DNA of 6,299 nucleotides from Ilumatobacteraceae bacterium (lineage in GTDB: Bacteria > Actinomycetota > Acidimicrobiia > Acidimicrobiales > Ilumatobacteraceae), in NCBI GenBank assembly GCA_030727685.1, contig JANRBC010000053.1, forward strand, positions 1 through 6,299, in the 5' to 3' direction. The position numbers and the translations under genes were made by a program. The notes below the pieces were generated by a model, which was not told the origin of the DNA, searched no databases, and saw only the letters and a program-made list of their open reading frames with translations. Shown here in pieces: positions 1 through 5,937 of the stretch. Position 1 is the stretch's first letter. Every line of letters begins with the position of its first letter.

Positions 1-693
1 GACTGGAAAGAAATGCTCAACTGGGCAACACCGATACCCAAGGGGCATCCGTTGCGTCGTCGCTATCCAATGTCGTATCCAGATCCACTTTTGCCCGAGG
101 CCGCGGTGCCGGGCATCACCGATGTGTTGTTCAAGTTTCACGATGCGATGATCGATTTGCAAACTCGTTTCTTGCGCATCATCGCGGTCGGCATCGGCTG
201 TCACGAATCGTTCTTCGACGAGATGGTTAGTTACGGATCAGCGTTGACTCGCGCAATTAGATATCCGTCGATGAAGCAACTTCCGGAGCAGGGCCATGTT
301 TGGGCCGCTGAACACGGCGACATTAATTTGATCACTGCATTGCCGCGCGCAACAGCGCCAGGTTTGCAAGTCAAATACAAAAACGAATGGATCGACGCGA
401 TTCCGCCGAAGGGTCGTGTGATTATCAACTCAGGCATCATGCTCGAGCGAATCACGAACGGTGTCTTGCCAATCGGTTGGCATCGCGTTGTGGCGGCACC
501 CGGCTATGAGGGCGAGCGCTACAGCGTCGTCCAGTTCTGTCATCCGCAACCGAGCACGATGTTGGTGCCGGTGCCAAGTTGTGTGACGCCAGAAAATCCA
601 TTGCGGTTCTCAACAGTCTCAGCGGCTGATGCTCTCGATGAAGTGATCTACCAAATCAATTTGGTCGAAGATGCCCGTCGCGTTGGCGACTAA
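1..693 (+). CDS. Fe(II)/2-oxoglutarate-dependent oxygenase, isopenicillin N synthase family (C-terminal part; 5' end outside window)
   Basis: The reading frame is open from base 1 (DWKE precedes the first ATG at 13), so the gene begins upstream and 230 residues are visible of a family usually 300-350 long. The iron-binding facial triad is visible: the H-x-D pair (HGD, codons at 313-321) followed by the distal histidine in GWHRV (481-483), then R-Y-S (RYSVVQF, R at 517-519), the usual 2-oxoglutarate-binding R-x-S. Around them is the family core (GLQVKYKNEWIDAIPP, then a beta strand and ITNG). The usual NxGD motif before the distal histidine reads NSGI here, so its aspartate is replaced. Family members are soluble and hydroxylate, desaturate or cyclise small molecules; the substrate cannot be told from sequence. 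pfkA follows after 6 bases, so the two are probably co-transcribed, without an obvious functional link. The family call is firm and the substrate unknown. Confidence 0.88.
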   Translation, partial: DWKEMLNWATPIPKGHPLRRRYPMSYPDPLLPEAAVPGITDVLFKFHDAMIDLQTRFLRIIAVGIGCHESFFDEMVSYGSALTRAIRYPSMKQLPEQGHVWAAEHGDINLITALPRATAPGLQVKYKNEWIDAIPPKGRVIINSGIMLERITNGVLPIGWHRVVAAPGYEGERYSVVQFCHPQPSTMLVPVPSCVTPENPLRFSTVSAADALDEVIYQINLVEDARRVGD

Positions 694-699
694 GAACAA

Positions 700-1734
700 A
701 TGAAAATCGGCGTACTCACCGGCGGCGGCGACTGCCCGGGTCTAAACGCAGTTATTCGAGCGATAGTTCGCAAAGCAAGCGATGTTAAGGGCGACCAGGT
801 CTTAGGTTTCTACGACGCGTGGGACGGGGTGCTTGAACAGCGATATATCGAACTCACGACGAAAGAGGTTCGCGGAATTCTGCCGCGTGGTGGCACAATT
901 CTCGGCACTCGCCGTGGCAGTCCGTTTGACACGAAAGACGGTGTCGAAAAGTGCAAGAAAACTTTTAAAGATCTCAATCTCGATGCGCTAATCGTGATTG
1001 GCGGCAACGGATCATTGACTGTTGCTTCGATGCTGCACCAGCAACACGGGCTACCGATTATTGGCGTGCCCAAAACAATTGATAACGACGTCGTCGGCAC
1101 AGACGCAACTTTTGGTTTTCAAACAGCAGTGCAAATTGCCACAGATGCAATCGATCGTCTGCACACAACAGCAGAAAGCCACGACCGAGTGATTGTCGTC
1201 GAAGTAATGGGTCGCGATGCGGGATGGATTGCGTTACAGGCTGGCATCGCCGGCGGCGCAACAGCCATTGTCGTGCCCGAAGTTCAGTTTGATATTGACG
1301 AAATTTCGCAAATCGTGCGTAAGCGCCACGACCGCGGGCGATATGCGTCAGTGGTAGTTGTTGCAGAAGGTGCAAAGCCAAAGCCCAACACAATGAAAAT
1401 TCCTGAACGAACGCTTGATGCTTATGGTCATGAAAAACTAGGCGATATCGCTCACGCGATTGCACCTGAGATTTCGGCACGCACTGGTTTCGAGACGCGA
1501 GTTGTGCAACTTGGTTATATCCAGCGTGGCGGCACGCCAACAAGTTACGACAGGGTTTTGTCGACTCGCTTTGGTTTAGCGGCAGTCGATGCCGTGCACA
1601 ACAAAAAGTTTGGCCAGATGGTCGTGCTCAGAGACGGACAAATTGAAACCGCCGACATGTCGATCACTGCGAATCAAACTCGCACGATTGATTTGCAACT
1701 TTTTGCCGACGTCGCAAAAACTTTTTTTGGCTAA
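700..1734 (+). CDS. pfkA: 6-phosphofructokinase (PfkA family, actinobacterial-type)
   Basis: Phosphorylates fructose 6-phosphate to fructose 1,6-bisphosphate, the committed step of glycolysis, in the cytoplasm. The 344 residues are full length for the family. Motifs run in order: the phosphoryl-donor loop GGGDCPGLN (8-16), R71-R72 in LGTRRGSPF, GGNGS (101-105), PKTIDND (124-130) with catalytic Asp128 and Asp130, MGR (170-172), the substrate glutamate in VVPE (E194), and GYIQRGG (272-278). Donor choice is ambiguous: Gly at 104 is the ATP-type state, while the Lys in PKTIDND is typical of pyrophosphate enzymes and of actinobacterial ATP enzymes. Position 103, normally the Mg-binding Asp, is Asn. 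ATP is the more likely donor. The ATG lies 6 bases after the oxygenase stop with no clear Shine-Dalgarno sequence, so translation may be coupled. The last codons overlap a terminator-like hairpin. Confidence 0.95.
   Translation: MKIGVLTGGGDCPGLNAVIRAIVRKASDVKGDQVLGFYDAWDGVLEQRYIELTTKEVRGILPRGGTILGTRRGSPFDTKDGVEKCKKTFKDLNLDALIVIGGNGSLTVASMLHQQHGLPIIGVPKTIDNDVVGTDATFGFQTAVQIATDAIDRLHTTAESHDRVIVVEVMGRDAGWIALQAGIAGGATAIVVPEVQFDIDEISQIVRKRHDRGRYASVVVVAEGAKPKPNTMKIPERTLDAYGHEKLGDIAHAIAPEISARTGFETRVVQLGYIQRGGTPTSYDRVLSTRFGLAAVDAVHNKKFGQMVVLRDGQIETADMSITANQTRTIDLQLFADVAKTFFG
1700..1728 (+). terminator. Candidate intrinsic terminator inside the 3' end of pfkA
   Basis: Bases 1700-1706 (TTTTTGC) and 1714-1720 (GCAAAAA) are perfectly complementary around a 7-base loop, and seven T residues follow one base later at 1722-1728. 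Hairpin plus T tract on the + strand is the form of a rho-independent terminator, placed where convergent pfkA and upp leave only 4 bases between stops. The stem is A/T-rich with two G/C pairs, so it is weak, and the bases also encode pfkA. On the opposite strand no T tract follows the hairpin, so it would serve pfkA rather than upp. Confidence 0.4.
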
Positions 1735-1738
1735 ATTT

Positions 1739-2374
1739 TCAGTGCGGGGGACCGAATTGACGGTCGCCAGCATCGCCAAGGCCGGGCACGATAAAAGCGT
1801 TCTCATTGAGGTGACTATCAACCGATGCTGTGATGATGTGCAGGTTCATGCCGGTTGAGCGCAAAAACTCGATGCCTTCGGGCGCGGCTAACACGCAAGC
1901 AATTGTTAGCGGCATCGGGGCACCGCGATCAGCGAGAAGTTTGCAACCATGGGCGAGTGAGCCGCCTGTAGCCAGCATCGGGTCAAGCACCAAACATGTT
2001 CGACCATCAAGACGCGATGGCAACTTGGCGACGTATTCACTTGGCTCATGAGTTTTCTCATCGCGTTGCACGCCAACGACTGCGATGTCAGCGTCTGGCA
2101 AGAGTTCCATTGCGGCCGGCAACATGCCAAGACCCGCGCGCAAAATTGGCACTAGAACTGGTCGACTAGCAAGCGCGATGCCATCAGTTTCGGCAAGCGG
2201 TGTGCGCACACGCGTCTTAATTGTTGGCAAATGTCGCGAAGCCTCGGCAACTACGACAAGAGAAAGTCGGCGAAGTTCGGCGCGAAAGAATTGATTCGTT
2301 GTGTTTTCGTCGCGCAAGTGAGTGAGCGCTTCAGCAGCAACTGGGTGATCGACAATGGTTACTTCAACAGCCAT
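1739..2374 (-). CDS. upp: Uracil phosphoribosyltransferase
   Basis: Converts uracil and PRPP to UMP and pyrophosphate, the pyrimidine salvage step, in the cytoplasm. From the ATG at 2374 the protein has 211 residues, the normal length. It opens with VTIVDHP and LRDENTT, as UPRTs do, and contains VPILRAGLGM, the PRPP-binding loop VLDPMLATGGS (about residues 129-139), and the uracil-binding segment FIVPGLGDAGDRQFG near the C-terminus. The residue before IVPGLGDAGD is Phe where most homologues have Tyr, and the protein ends FGPPH rather than the usual FGT. An in-frame ATG at 2386 would add four residues (MIDG); I prefer 2374 because family N-termini start close to the VDHP motif, but neither start has a Shine-Dalgarno sequence. 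It converges on pfkA with 4 bases between stops and diverges from the GNAT gene. Confidence 0.95.
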   Translation of the reverse strand: MAVEVTIVDHPVAAEALTHLRDENTTNQFFRAELRRLSLVVVAEASRHLPTIKTRVRTPLAETDGIALASRPVLVPILRAGLGMLPAAMELLPDADIAVVGVQRDEKTHEPSEYVAKLPSRLDGRTCLVLDPMLATGGSLAHGCKLLADRGAPMPLTIACVLAAPEGIEFLRSTGMNLHIITASVDSHLNENAFIVPGLGDAGDRQFGPPH

Positions 2375-2411
2375 GCCGTCAATCATTGCCGAATAGATAG
2401 TGTTTATTCAA
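2375..2411. promoter_or_regulatory. Divergent spacer between upp and the GNAT-menC operon; probable back-to-back promoters
   Basis: Only 37 bases separate the preferred start codons, so the promoters must overlap each other or the coding sequences. On the + strand TAGTGT (2398-2403) fits the TANNNT -10 pattern and ends 8 bases before the ATG at 2412, a distance that suits a leaderless transcript; no convincing -35 element lies upstream. On the minus strand the stretch TATCTATTC precedes the alternative upp ATG at 2386, but is a weak match. No Shine-Dalgarno sequence is visible on either side. The location is secure; the hexamers are only suggestive. Confidence 0.35.
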
Positions 2412-3137
2412 ATGGTGAATATCGAATTGGTTAATGATCCGCAAAAAGCCCAGCAACTCGCTCAACTGTTGGCTGAGGTTTGGGGTGAGAAAAACTCTAT
2501 TTCGGTGGATGTCATCATCGCCGTTGTTCACTCTGGCGGTTATGCGAGCCTTGCGATTAGCGAAATGTCAGGCAAAAGACAAACTGTTGGTGGTTCTTTG
2601 GCTCTAGTTGGCCGACACGACAACAAGTTGCATTCGCATGTGACCGGCATTAAGGGCGATCTTCGAAACTCTGGTATCGGAAGCGCGCTGAAACAGCATC
2701 AATGGGCATGGGCTAAAGAAAATGACTTCGCCGCGATTTCATGGACATTTGATCCACTGGTTAGACGAAACGCTCATTTCAATTTGGTTACACTCGGCGC
2801 CAAGGTGGTGAGTTATCACCGCGATTTTTACGGTGAACTTGATGATGCAATTAACTCTGGCGACAACACCGATCGACTTGTTGTCGAGCGTCAAGTTGCG
2901 AACTGTGACGTTGCGCCACATGCTGAAACGACCACTAGCGAAAATGGTGAAGAACTGATCGAAACGCCTGAAGACATTGTGGCGTTGCGGCAAAGTGGCG
3001 AATCTGCCGACCAAGCGCTTGTTCGCAAAGCGCGTTTAGCGCAACGTGAGAAATTCGAGTCGGCTTTTGCCTCCTCAAAATTTGTGCGAGGATTCACCGC
3101 AGATGGTTCATATGTCATTAGTTCGAAGGTGAGATAA
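2412..3137 (+). CDS. GNAT-superfamily N-acyltransferase, COG3375 type
   Basis: A predicted GNAT acyltransferase of 241 residues that would transfer an acyl group from acyl-CoA to an amine. The fold signature is a strand ending SHVTGI, then the acyl-CoA pyrophosphate loop RNSGIGSALK (85-94), followed by the block ISWTFDPLVRRNAHFNLVTLG (109-129) and YHRDFYGELDDAINSGDNTDRL (135-156), which is characteristic of the COG3375 subgroup. A C-terminal extension (about 183-241; TPEDIVALR, then RGFTADGSYVI) is also usual for it. The ATG at 2412 is chosen over an in-frame GTG at 2400 because it leaves room for a promoter and the protein would begin at its first strand. The stop lies 3 bases before the menC start, and the menC ribosome site is inside this gene, so the two form a coupled operon. 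This context suggests acylation of the substrate used by the next enzyme, possibly N-succinylation of amino acids; that is inference. Confidence 0.85.
   Translation: MVNIELVNDPQKAQQLAQLLAEVWGEKNSISVDVIIAVVHSGGYASLAISEMSGKRQTVGGSLALVGRHDNKLHSHVTGIKGDLRNSGIGSALKQHQWAWAKENDFAAISWTFDPLVRRNAHFNLVTLGAKVVSYHRDFYGELDDAINSGDNTDRLVVERQVANCDVAPHAETTTSENGEELIETPEDIVALRQSGESADQALVRKARLAQREKFESAFASSKFVRGFTADGSYVISSKVR
3126..3132 (+). promoter_or_regulatory. Ribosome binding site of menC
   Basis: AAGGTGA matches the complement of the 16S rRNA 3' end over AGGTGA and lies 8 bases before the GTG at 3141. It is within the last codons of the GNAT gene. It is the only clear Shine-Dalgarno site in the window and decides the choice of the GTG start. 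Confidence 0.7.
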
Positions 3138-3140
3138 AAA

Positions 3141-4244
3141 GTGCTGCGGGCAATTGAACTTTGGCGGGGTGGCATAGACCTCGTGTCACCGTTTAGAACG
3201 TCATTCGGTACAGACACATCGCGCGACTTGCTATACGTCCGCGCGGTTGGCGATGAAAACTCTGGTTGGGGAGAGTGCGTCGCGGGCACCGAGCCGAACT
3301 ACTCGTCTGAATATCTCGAAAACTGTGTCGAAGTTATTACACGGTTTCTTGTGCCGATGCTGCGCCATGATTCAACAGCACAAAGTTTTATTGAGACTGC
3401 GGCGCCGATTCGTGGAAACTATATGTCTAAGGCATGCGTCGAGACTGCTCTGTTAGATCTGCGACTGCGCGATCAGAAGCTCTCATTGGCGAAATTTCTA
3501 GGCGCGACAAAAACTTCGGTTCCGTCTGGTGTGTCAGTAGGTATTCAGAAAAGCCTGGATGACTTAGTTCGTGTTGTAGGCGAATATCTGGCGCAGGGCT
3601 ATGTGCGCGTCAAATTGAAAATCGAGCCAGGAAGCGATATTGAACTTGTCCGCACTGTGCGCAAAGAGTTTGGCGATGATGTCTTGCTGCAAGTCGACGC
3701 TAATGCGGCATACACAGTGACCGATGCGAAGCATCTCAAACAACTTGATGAATTCAATTTGCTGTTAATTGAGCAGCCGTTGCCTGAAGATGATTTGGCG
3801 GGGCACGTTGAACTGGCGCGACAAATCAAAACACCTGTATGTCTTGATGAATCAGTTACATCGTTTGATACTGCTCGAGGTGCCCTCGATCTCAAGGCGT
3901 GCTCGATTATCAATATCAAGCCTGGTCGTGTCGGCGGATATCTCGAAGCAAAGAAGATCCACGATTTGTGTCTTTCGCGTGGCGTGCCAGTTTGGTGTGG
4001 TGGAATGCTTGAAACAGGCATTGGCCGCGCCGCTAATCTCGCACTTGCCGCTTTGCCGGGTTTTACTTTGCCCGGAGATATCTCTGCCTCGGCTCGCTAC
4101 TTTGCTCGCGACATCACTCCGCCATTTGTAATTGAGAATGGCCATATTGCGGTACCAAATACAGTTGGCATTGGCGTCGAACCATTGCCAGAGATGTTGG
4201 CAAACTTCAAGAAAACTGCAGTTTTCGAAATCGCAAAAAACTAG
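3141..4244 (+). CDS. menC: o-Succinylbenzoate synthase / N-succinylamino acid racemase family protein (enolase superfamily)
   Basis: Member of the NSAR/OSBS branch of the enolase superfamily, with 367 residues, the usual length. The capping domain opens with LVSPFRTSFGT (14-24) and GWGECVAGTEPNYSSEY (42-58), as in this branch. The barrel has the catalytic K-x-K (K158, K160 in VKLKIEPG), the metal ligands D186 (VDAN), E211 (EQP) and D236 (LDES), and the second catalytic lysine K260 (NIKPGRVGG). All required residues are therefore present. OSBS activity dehydrates SHCHC to o-succinylbenzoate in menaquinone synthesis; NSAR activity racemises N-succinylamino acids, and many relatives do both. R263, three residues after the catalytic lysine, is the position I recall being linked to NSAR activity. 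The start is GTG, backed by a good ribosome site. The upstream GNAT partner, and the absence of other men genes nearby, keep the NSAR role open. The fold is certain and the specificity is not. Confidence 0.9.
   Translation: MLRAIELWRGGIDLVSPFRTSFGTDTSRDLLYVRAVGDENSGWGECVAGTEPNYSSEYLENCVEVITRFLVPMLRHDSTAQSFIETAAPIRGNYMSKACVETALLDLRLRDQKLSLAKFLGATKTSVPSGVSVGIQKSLDDLVRVVGEYLAQGYVRVKLKIEPGSDIELVRTVRKEFGDDVLLQVDANAAYTVTDAKHLKQLDEFNLLLIEQPLPEDDLAGHVELARQIKTPVCLDESVTSFDTARGALDLKACSIINIKPGRVGGYLEAKKIHDLCLSRGVPVWCGGMLETGIGRAANLALAALPGFTLPGDISASARYFARDITPPFVIENGHIAVPNTVGIGVEPLPEMLANFKKTAVFEIAKN
4211..4226. repeat. Perfect 16-base palindrome at the 3' end of menC
   Basis: GAAAACTGCAGTTTTC equals its own reverse complement. 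It can form a 6-base-pair stem with a TGCA loop, extendable by a TTC/GAA triplet (4206-4208 with 4227-4229) past a two-base bulge. It lies 16 bases before the menC stop, next to the convergent end of the PPOX gene, where a bidirectional terminator would be useful. No strong T tract follows on either strand, so the terminator role is only possible; a regulator site or chance are alternatives. Confidence 0.45.
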
Positions 4245-4250
4245 TTGCTG

Positions 4251-4670
4251 CTAGTTGGTTAATTCAAAGACAATATTGGTCTCAGGCAGTTCGTCTTTTT
4301 TCTTGAACAAGTTTGAAAGCACGAGATAAATCGAAAATAATTTGTAAGTCACTCGGTATCGCTTCGAGATTGCTTTGCGCACAGCAATTGCTTCATCGCC
4401 AATTACCAAGCGCGCGGTACCCGAGAACTTCGCGGCATCCAGATCGACCCCGCCCTTGATATCGCAAACTTGAATTTCAATTTTTGAGTTCGCCCGAATG
4501 CGCTTGACCTTGCCAGCATCGGTTTCGGTGATCACGCCGTAGCTATTTGGGTTCTCGCCGAATTGCACGAACCAAACTGGGCTGCGAACTGGCTCGCCAG
4601 ATTTGCGGAAGGTGATCAGCGAGACATACCTCGCCGTTTTCAAAACTTGCGCTGAACTACTGTCGATCAT
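4251..4670 (-). CDS. PPOX-class F420/flavin-dependent protein, Rv2061-like
   Basis: A 139-residue protein of the split-barrel flavin/F420-binding family (pyridoxamine-5'-phosphate-oxidase-like). The order of motifs matches the Rv2061c-type subgroup: ARYVSLITFRKSGEPVRSPV (14-33) then WFV, followed by VITETDAGKVKRIRANSKIE (46-65), then VCDIKG and SGTARLV. The length is typical. Members bind F420 or a flavin and are thought to catalyse redox reactions in the cytoplasm; the substrate is unknown. F420 is common in Actinobacteria, which fits. The ATG at 4670 begins 3 bases after the last base of tRNA-Pro on the same strand, with no room for a ribosome site or an independent promoter outside the tRNA, and no other plausible in-frame start is seen. 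It is therefore probably expressed from the tRNA transcript. It converges on menC with 6 bases between stops. Confidence 0.82.
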   Translation of the reverse strand: MIDSSSAQVLKTARYVSLITFRKSGEPVRSPVWFVQFGENPNSYGVITETDAGKVKRIRANSKIEIQVCDIKGGVDLDAAKFSGTARLVIGDEAIAVRKAISKRYRVTYKLFSIYLVLSNLFKKKDELPETNIVFELTN

Positions 4671-4673
4671 TTG

Positions 4674-4746
4674 TCGGGGAGGGGGGACTTGAACCCCCGG
4701 CCTCCTGGTCCCAAACCAGGCACGCTACCAACTGCGCCACTCCCCG
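4674..4746 (-). tRNA. tRNA-Pro (anticodon UGG)
   Basis: A full cloverleaf of 73 bases. The acceptor stem CGGGGAG (4746-4740) pairs with CTCCCCG (4681-4675), with discriminator A at 4674. The D stem is GCGC/GCGT around AGTTGGTA, the anticodon stem CCTGG/CCAGG encloses the loop TTTGGGA with anticodon TGG, the variable loop is AGGCC, and the T stem GGGGG/CCCCC encloses TTCAAGT. All stems pair, with one G-U in the D stem. The anticodon can read CCN proline codons, mainly CCA and CCG. The 3' CCA is not encoded (CAA follows), so it must be added by the CCA-adding enzyme. The gene sits 12 bases after the class V aminotransferase stop and 3 bases before the PPOX start, all on one strand. Confidence 0.97.
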
Positions 4747-4761
4747 GACTGAGTAATGCTA
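4747..4761 (-). promoter_or_regulatory. Possible -10 element for tRNA-Pro overlapping the aminotransferase stop codon
   Basis: On the minus strand TAGCAT (4761-4756) fits TANNNT and shares its TAG with the stop codon of the class V gene. It ends 9 bases before the tRNA 5' end, a suitable distance for a short leader. I found no TTGACA-like -35 hexamer at the expected spacing, so this is a weak candidate; read-through from the upstream gene is the alternative. Confidence 0.22.
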
Positions 4762-5937
4762 CCGACTAACCAGCCCGCGAACAGCCGTAAGAAACTTATT
4801 TACATCTTCGTTATCTACATAGCGCACGACACCTGCCCGCACAACTCCACCGCTTTGAGTTAGTCCGAGTTGAGCAACGACCTCGACCGCGTAAGAATCG
4901 CCCGACCAAACTGCAATCTTTTTTGCAGCAAGTTCTTGTGCAACGCGATCGGGGGACATTGAGTCGATTGTGAAAGAAACAGTTGGTGCACGCATTTCTA
5001 AATCGTGGGGGCCCCATACCCGAACACCTGGCGTGTCAAGCAAACCCTCAAGAAGTGGAGAAAAAACAGCGCTCTCGACAGCCTGAAGTTTTTGCATGTC
5101 TTCTTCGATCAAAAATCGCGCCGCGGCTTGAGTCGCAGCGATACCTTCAAAGTTTGGCGTGCCTGTTTCGAATCTTCTCGGCCCTGTGTCGCTTGCTGGT
5201 CGCACCTTGGCAATTGGCAGCGAGTTCAGAAGTGACGGTTCGATATACATAACGCCTGCATGTGGTCCATACCATTTATATGGCGAAGTTGCGAGCACGT
5301 CACAACCCAACTCACGAATGTTTATCTGCTTGTGTGGCGCCAACGCCACAGCATCAACAAAAACGCGCGCACCGTTTTTGTGCGCGATAGCAACTACTGC
5401 TGTTAGATCTGGCATCGTGCCAATCAAATTTGATGCTCCCGAGACGGCTACCCACTTGGTTCGGTCGTTGACGAGTTGTTCAAGTGCAGCCATATCAAGC
5501 CGACCCGTTTGCGGATCAAACGGAGTGAGCACATGTTCGGCTCCCGAGAGTTCGCAAGCGATTCGCCATGGTGAAACATTTGCTTCATGATCTAAACGAG
5601 TTCCGACAATTCGGTCACCAGGTTTCAAAGTGCGAGCAATAGCACGTGTGAGAGCCATCGTCATTGTCGTCATGTTGGCGCCCAAGCAAATGCCTGCGGG
5701 GTCGGCGCCAAGAAATTCGCCAACGACACTTCGCGTCGATTCAAGAAGTGCATCGCAAGCGTCGGCCGCAGCAAAGTATCCGCCAGTGTTTGCGTTCGAG
5801 CCTGTTGTGGCCCATTCGGTCATCGCGTTAATCGCGACATCAACCATTTGTGTGCCAGCGGGGCCATCAAATCGCGACCAGCCATCCCGCAAACCGGGAA
5901 AATGGTGACGCAGAGAATTACTGGGCGCGTTTTGCAA
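4759..5937 (-). CDS. Class V aminotransferase, cysteine-desulfurase-like (VC1184-type subfamily)
   Basis: A PLP enzyme of fold type I. With a TTG start at 5937 it has 392 residues, the usual size, and opens with LRHHFPGL then FDGPAGTQ, as the subfamily does. The motifs present are GANMTTMT (phosphate-binding region), LDHEANVSPWR with the PLP-stacking His (about 117), FVDAVALAPH with the cofactor Asp (about 195), SPYKWYGPHAG with the Schiff-base Lys (about 221), and the C-terminal VVRAGVVRYVDNEDV. Where SufS-type desulfurases carry the catalytic Cys, this protein reads WSGDSYA, so it lacks the cysteine and is unlikely to be a standard desulfurase; this subfamily has no settled reaction that I know of. 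The frame is open back to an ATG at 6123, but that part runs through the neighbouring gene in another frame and does not look like family sequence. The TTG start overlaps the neighbour's stop by 20 bases, implying coupling; no Shine-Dalgarno sequence is seen. Confidence 0.85.
   Translation of the reverse strand: MQNAPSNSLRHHFPGLRDGWSRFDGPAGTQMVDVAINAMTEWATTGSNANTGGYFAAADACDALLESTRSVVGEFLGADPAGICLGANMTTMTMALTRAIARTLKPGDRIVGTRLDHEANVSPWRIACELSGAEHVLTPFDPQTGRLDMAALEQLVNDRTKWVAVSGASNLIGTMPDLTAVVAIAHKNGARVFVDAVALAPHKQINIRELGCDVLATSPYKWYGPHAGVMYIEPSLLNSLPIAKVRPASDTGPRRFETGTPNFEGIAATQAAARFLIEEDMQKLQAVESAVFSPLLEGLLDTPGVRVWGPHDLEMRAPTVSFTIDSMSPDRVAQELAAKKIAVWSGDSYAVEVVAQLGLTQSGGVVRAGVVRYVDNEDVNKFLTAVRGLVSR

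Noticed and set aside
13..15. ATG at 13 as the start of the oxygenase
   Set aside because: The frame is open to base 1 and the visible part lacks the N-terminal third of the family, so the gene starts outside the window.
1058..1543. 161-codon open frame on the minus strand inside pfkA
   Set aside because: It is antisense to a fully conserved gene, and its product is rich in Arg, Gln and Leu with no recognisable domain.
2400..2411. GTG at 2400 as the GNAT start
   Set aside because: It overlaps the candidate -10 element and adds four residues not expected for the family. It cannot be excluded.
3599..4021. 140-codon open frame on the minus strand inside menC
   Set aside because: Antisense to the catalytic barrel of menC; Ser/Arg-rich translation typical of shadow frames.
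4241..4257. Direct repeat CTAGTTG on both sides of CTG at the menC/PPOX junction
   Set aside because: Seven bases in two copies made around facing stop codons; probably chance.
5159..5590. 143-codon open frame on the + strand inside the class V gene
   Set aside because: Antisense to the conserved PLP-lysine region, with no domain and no start signal.
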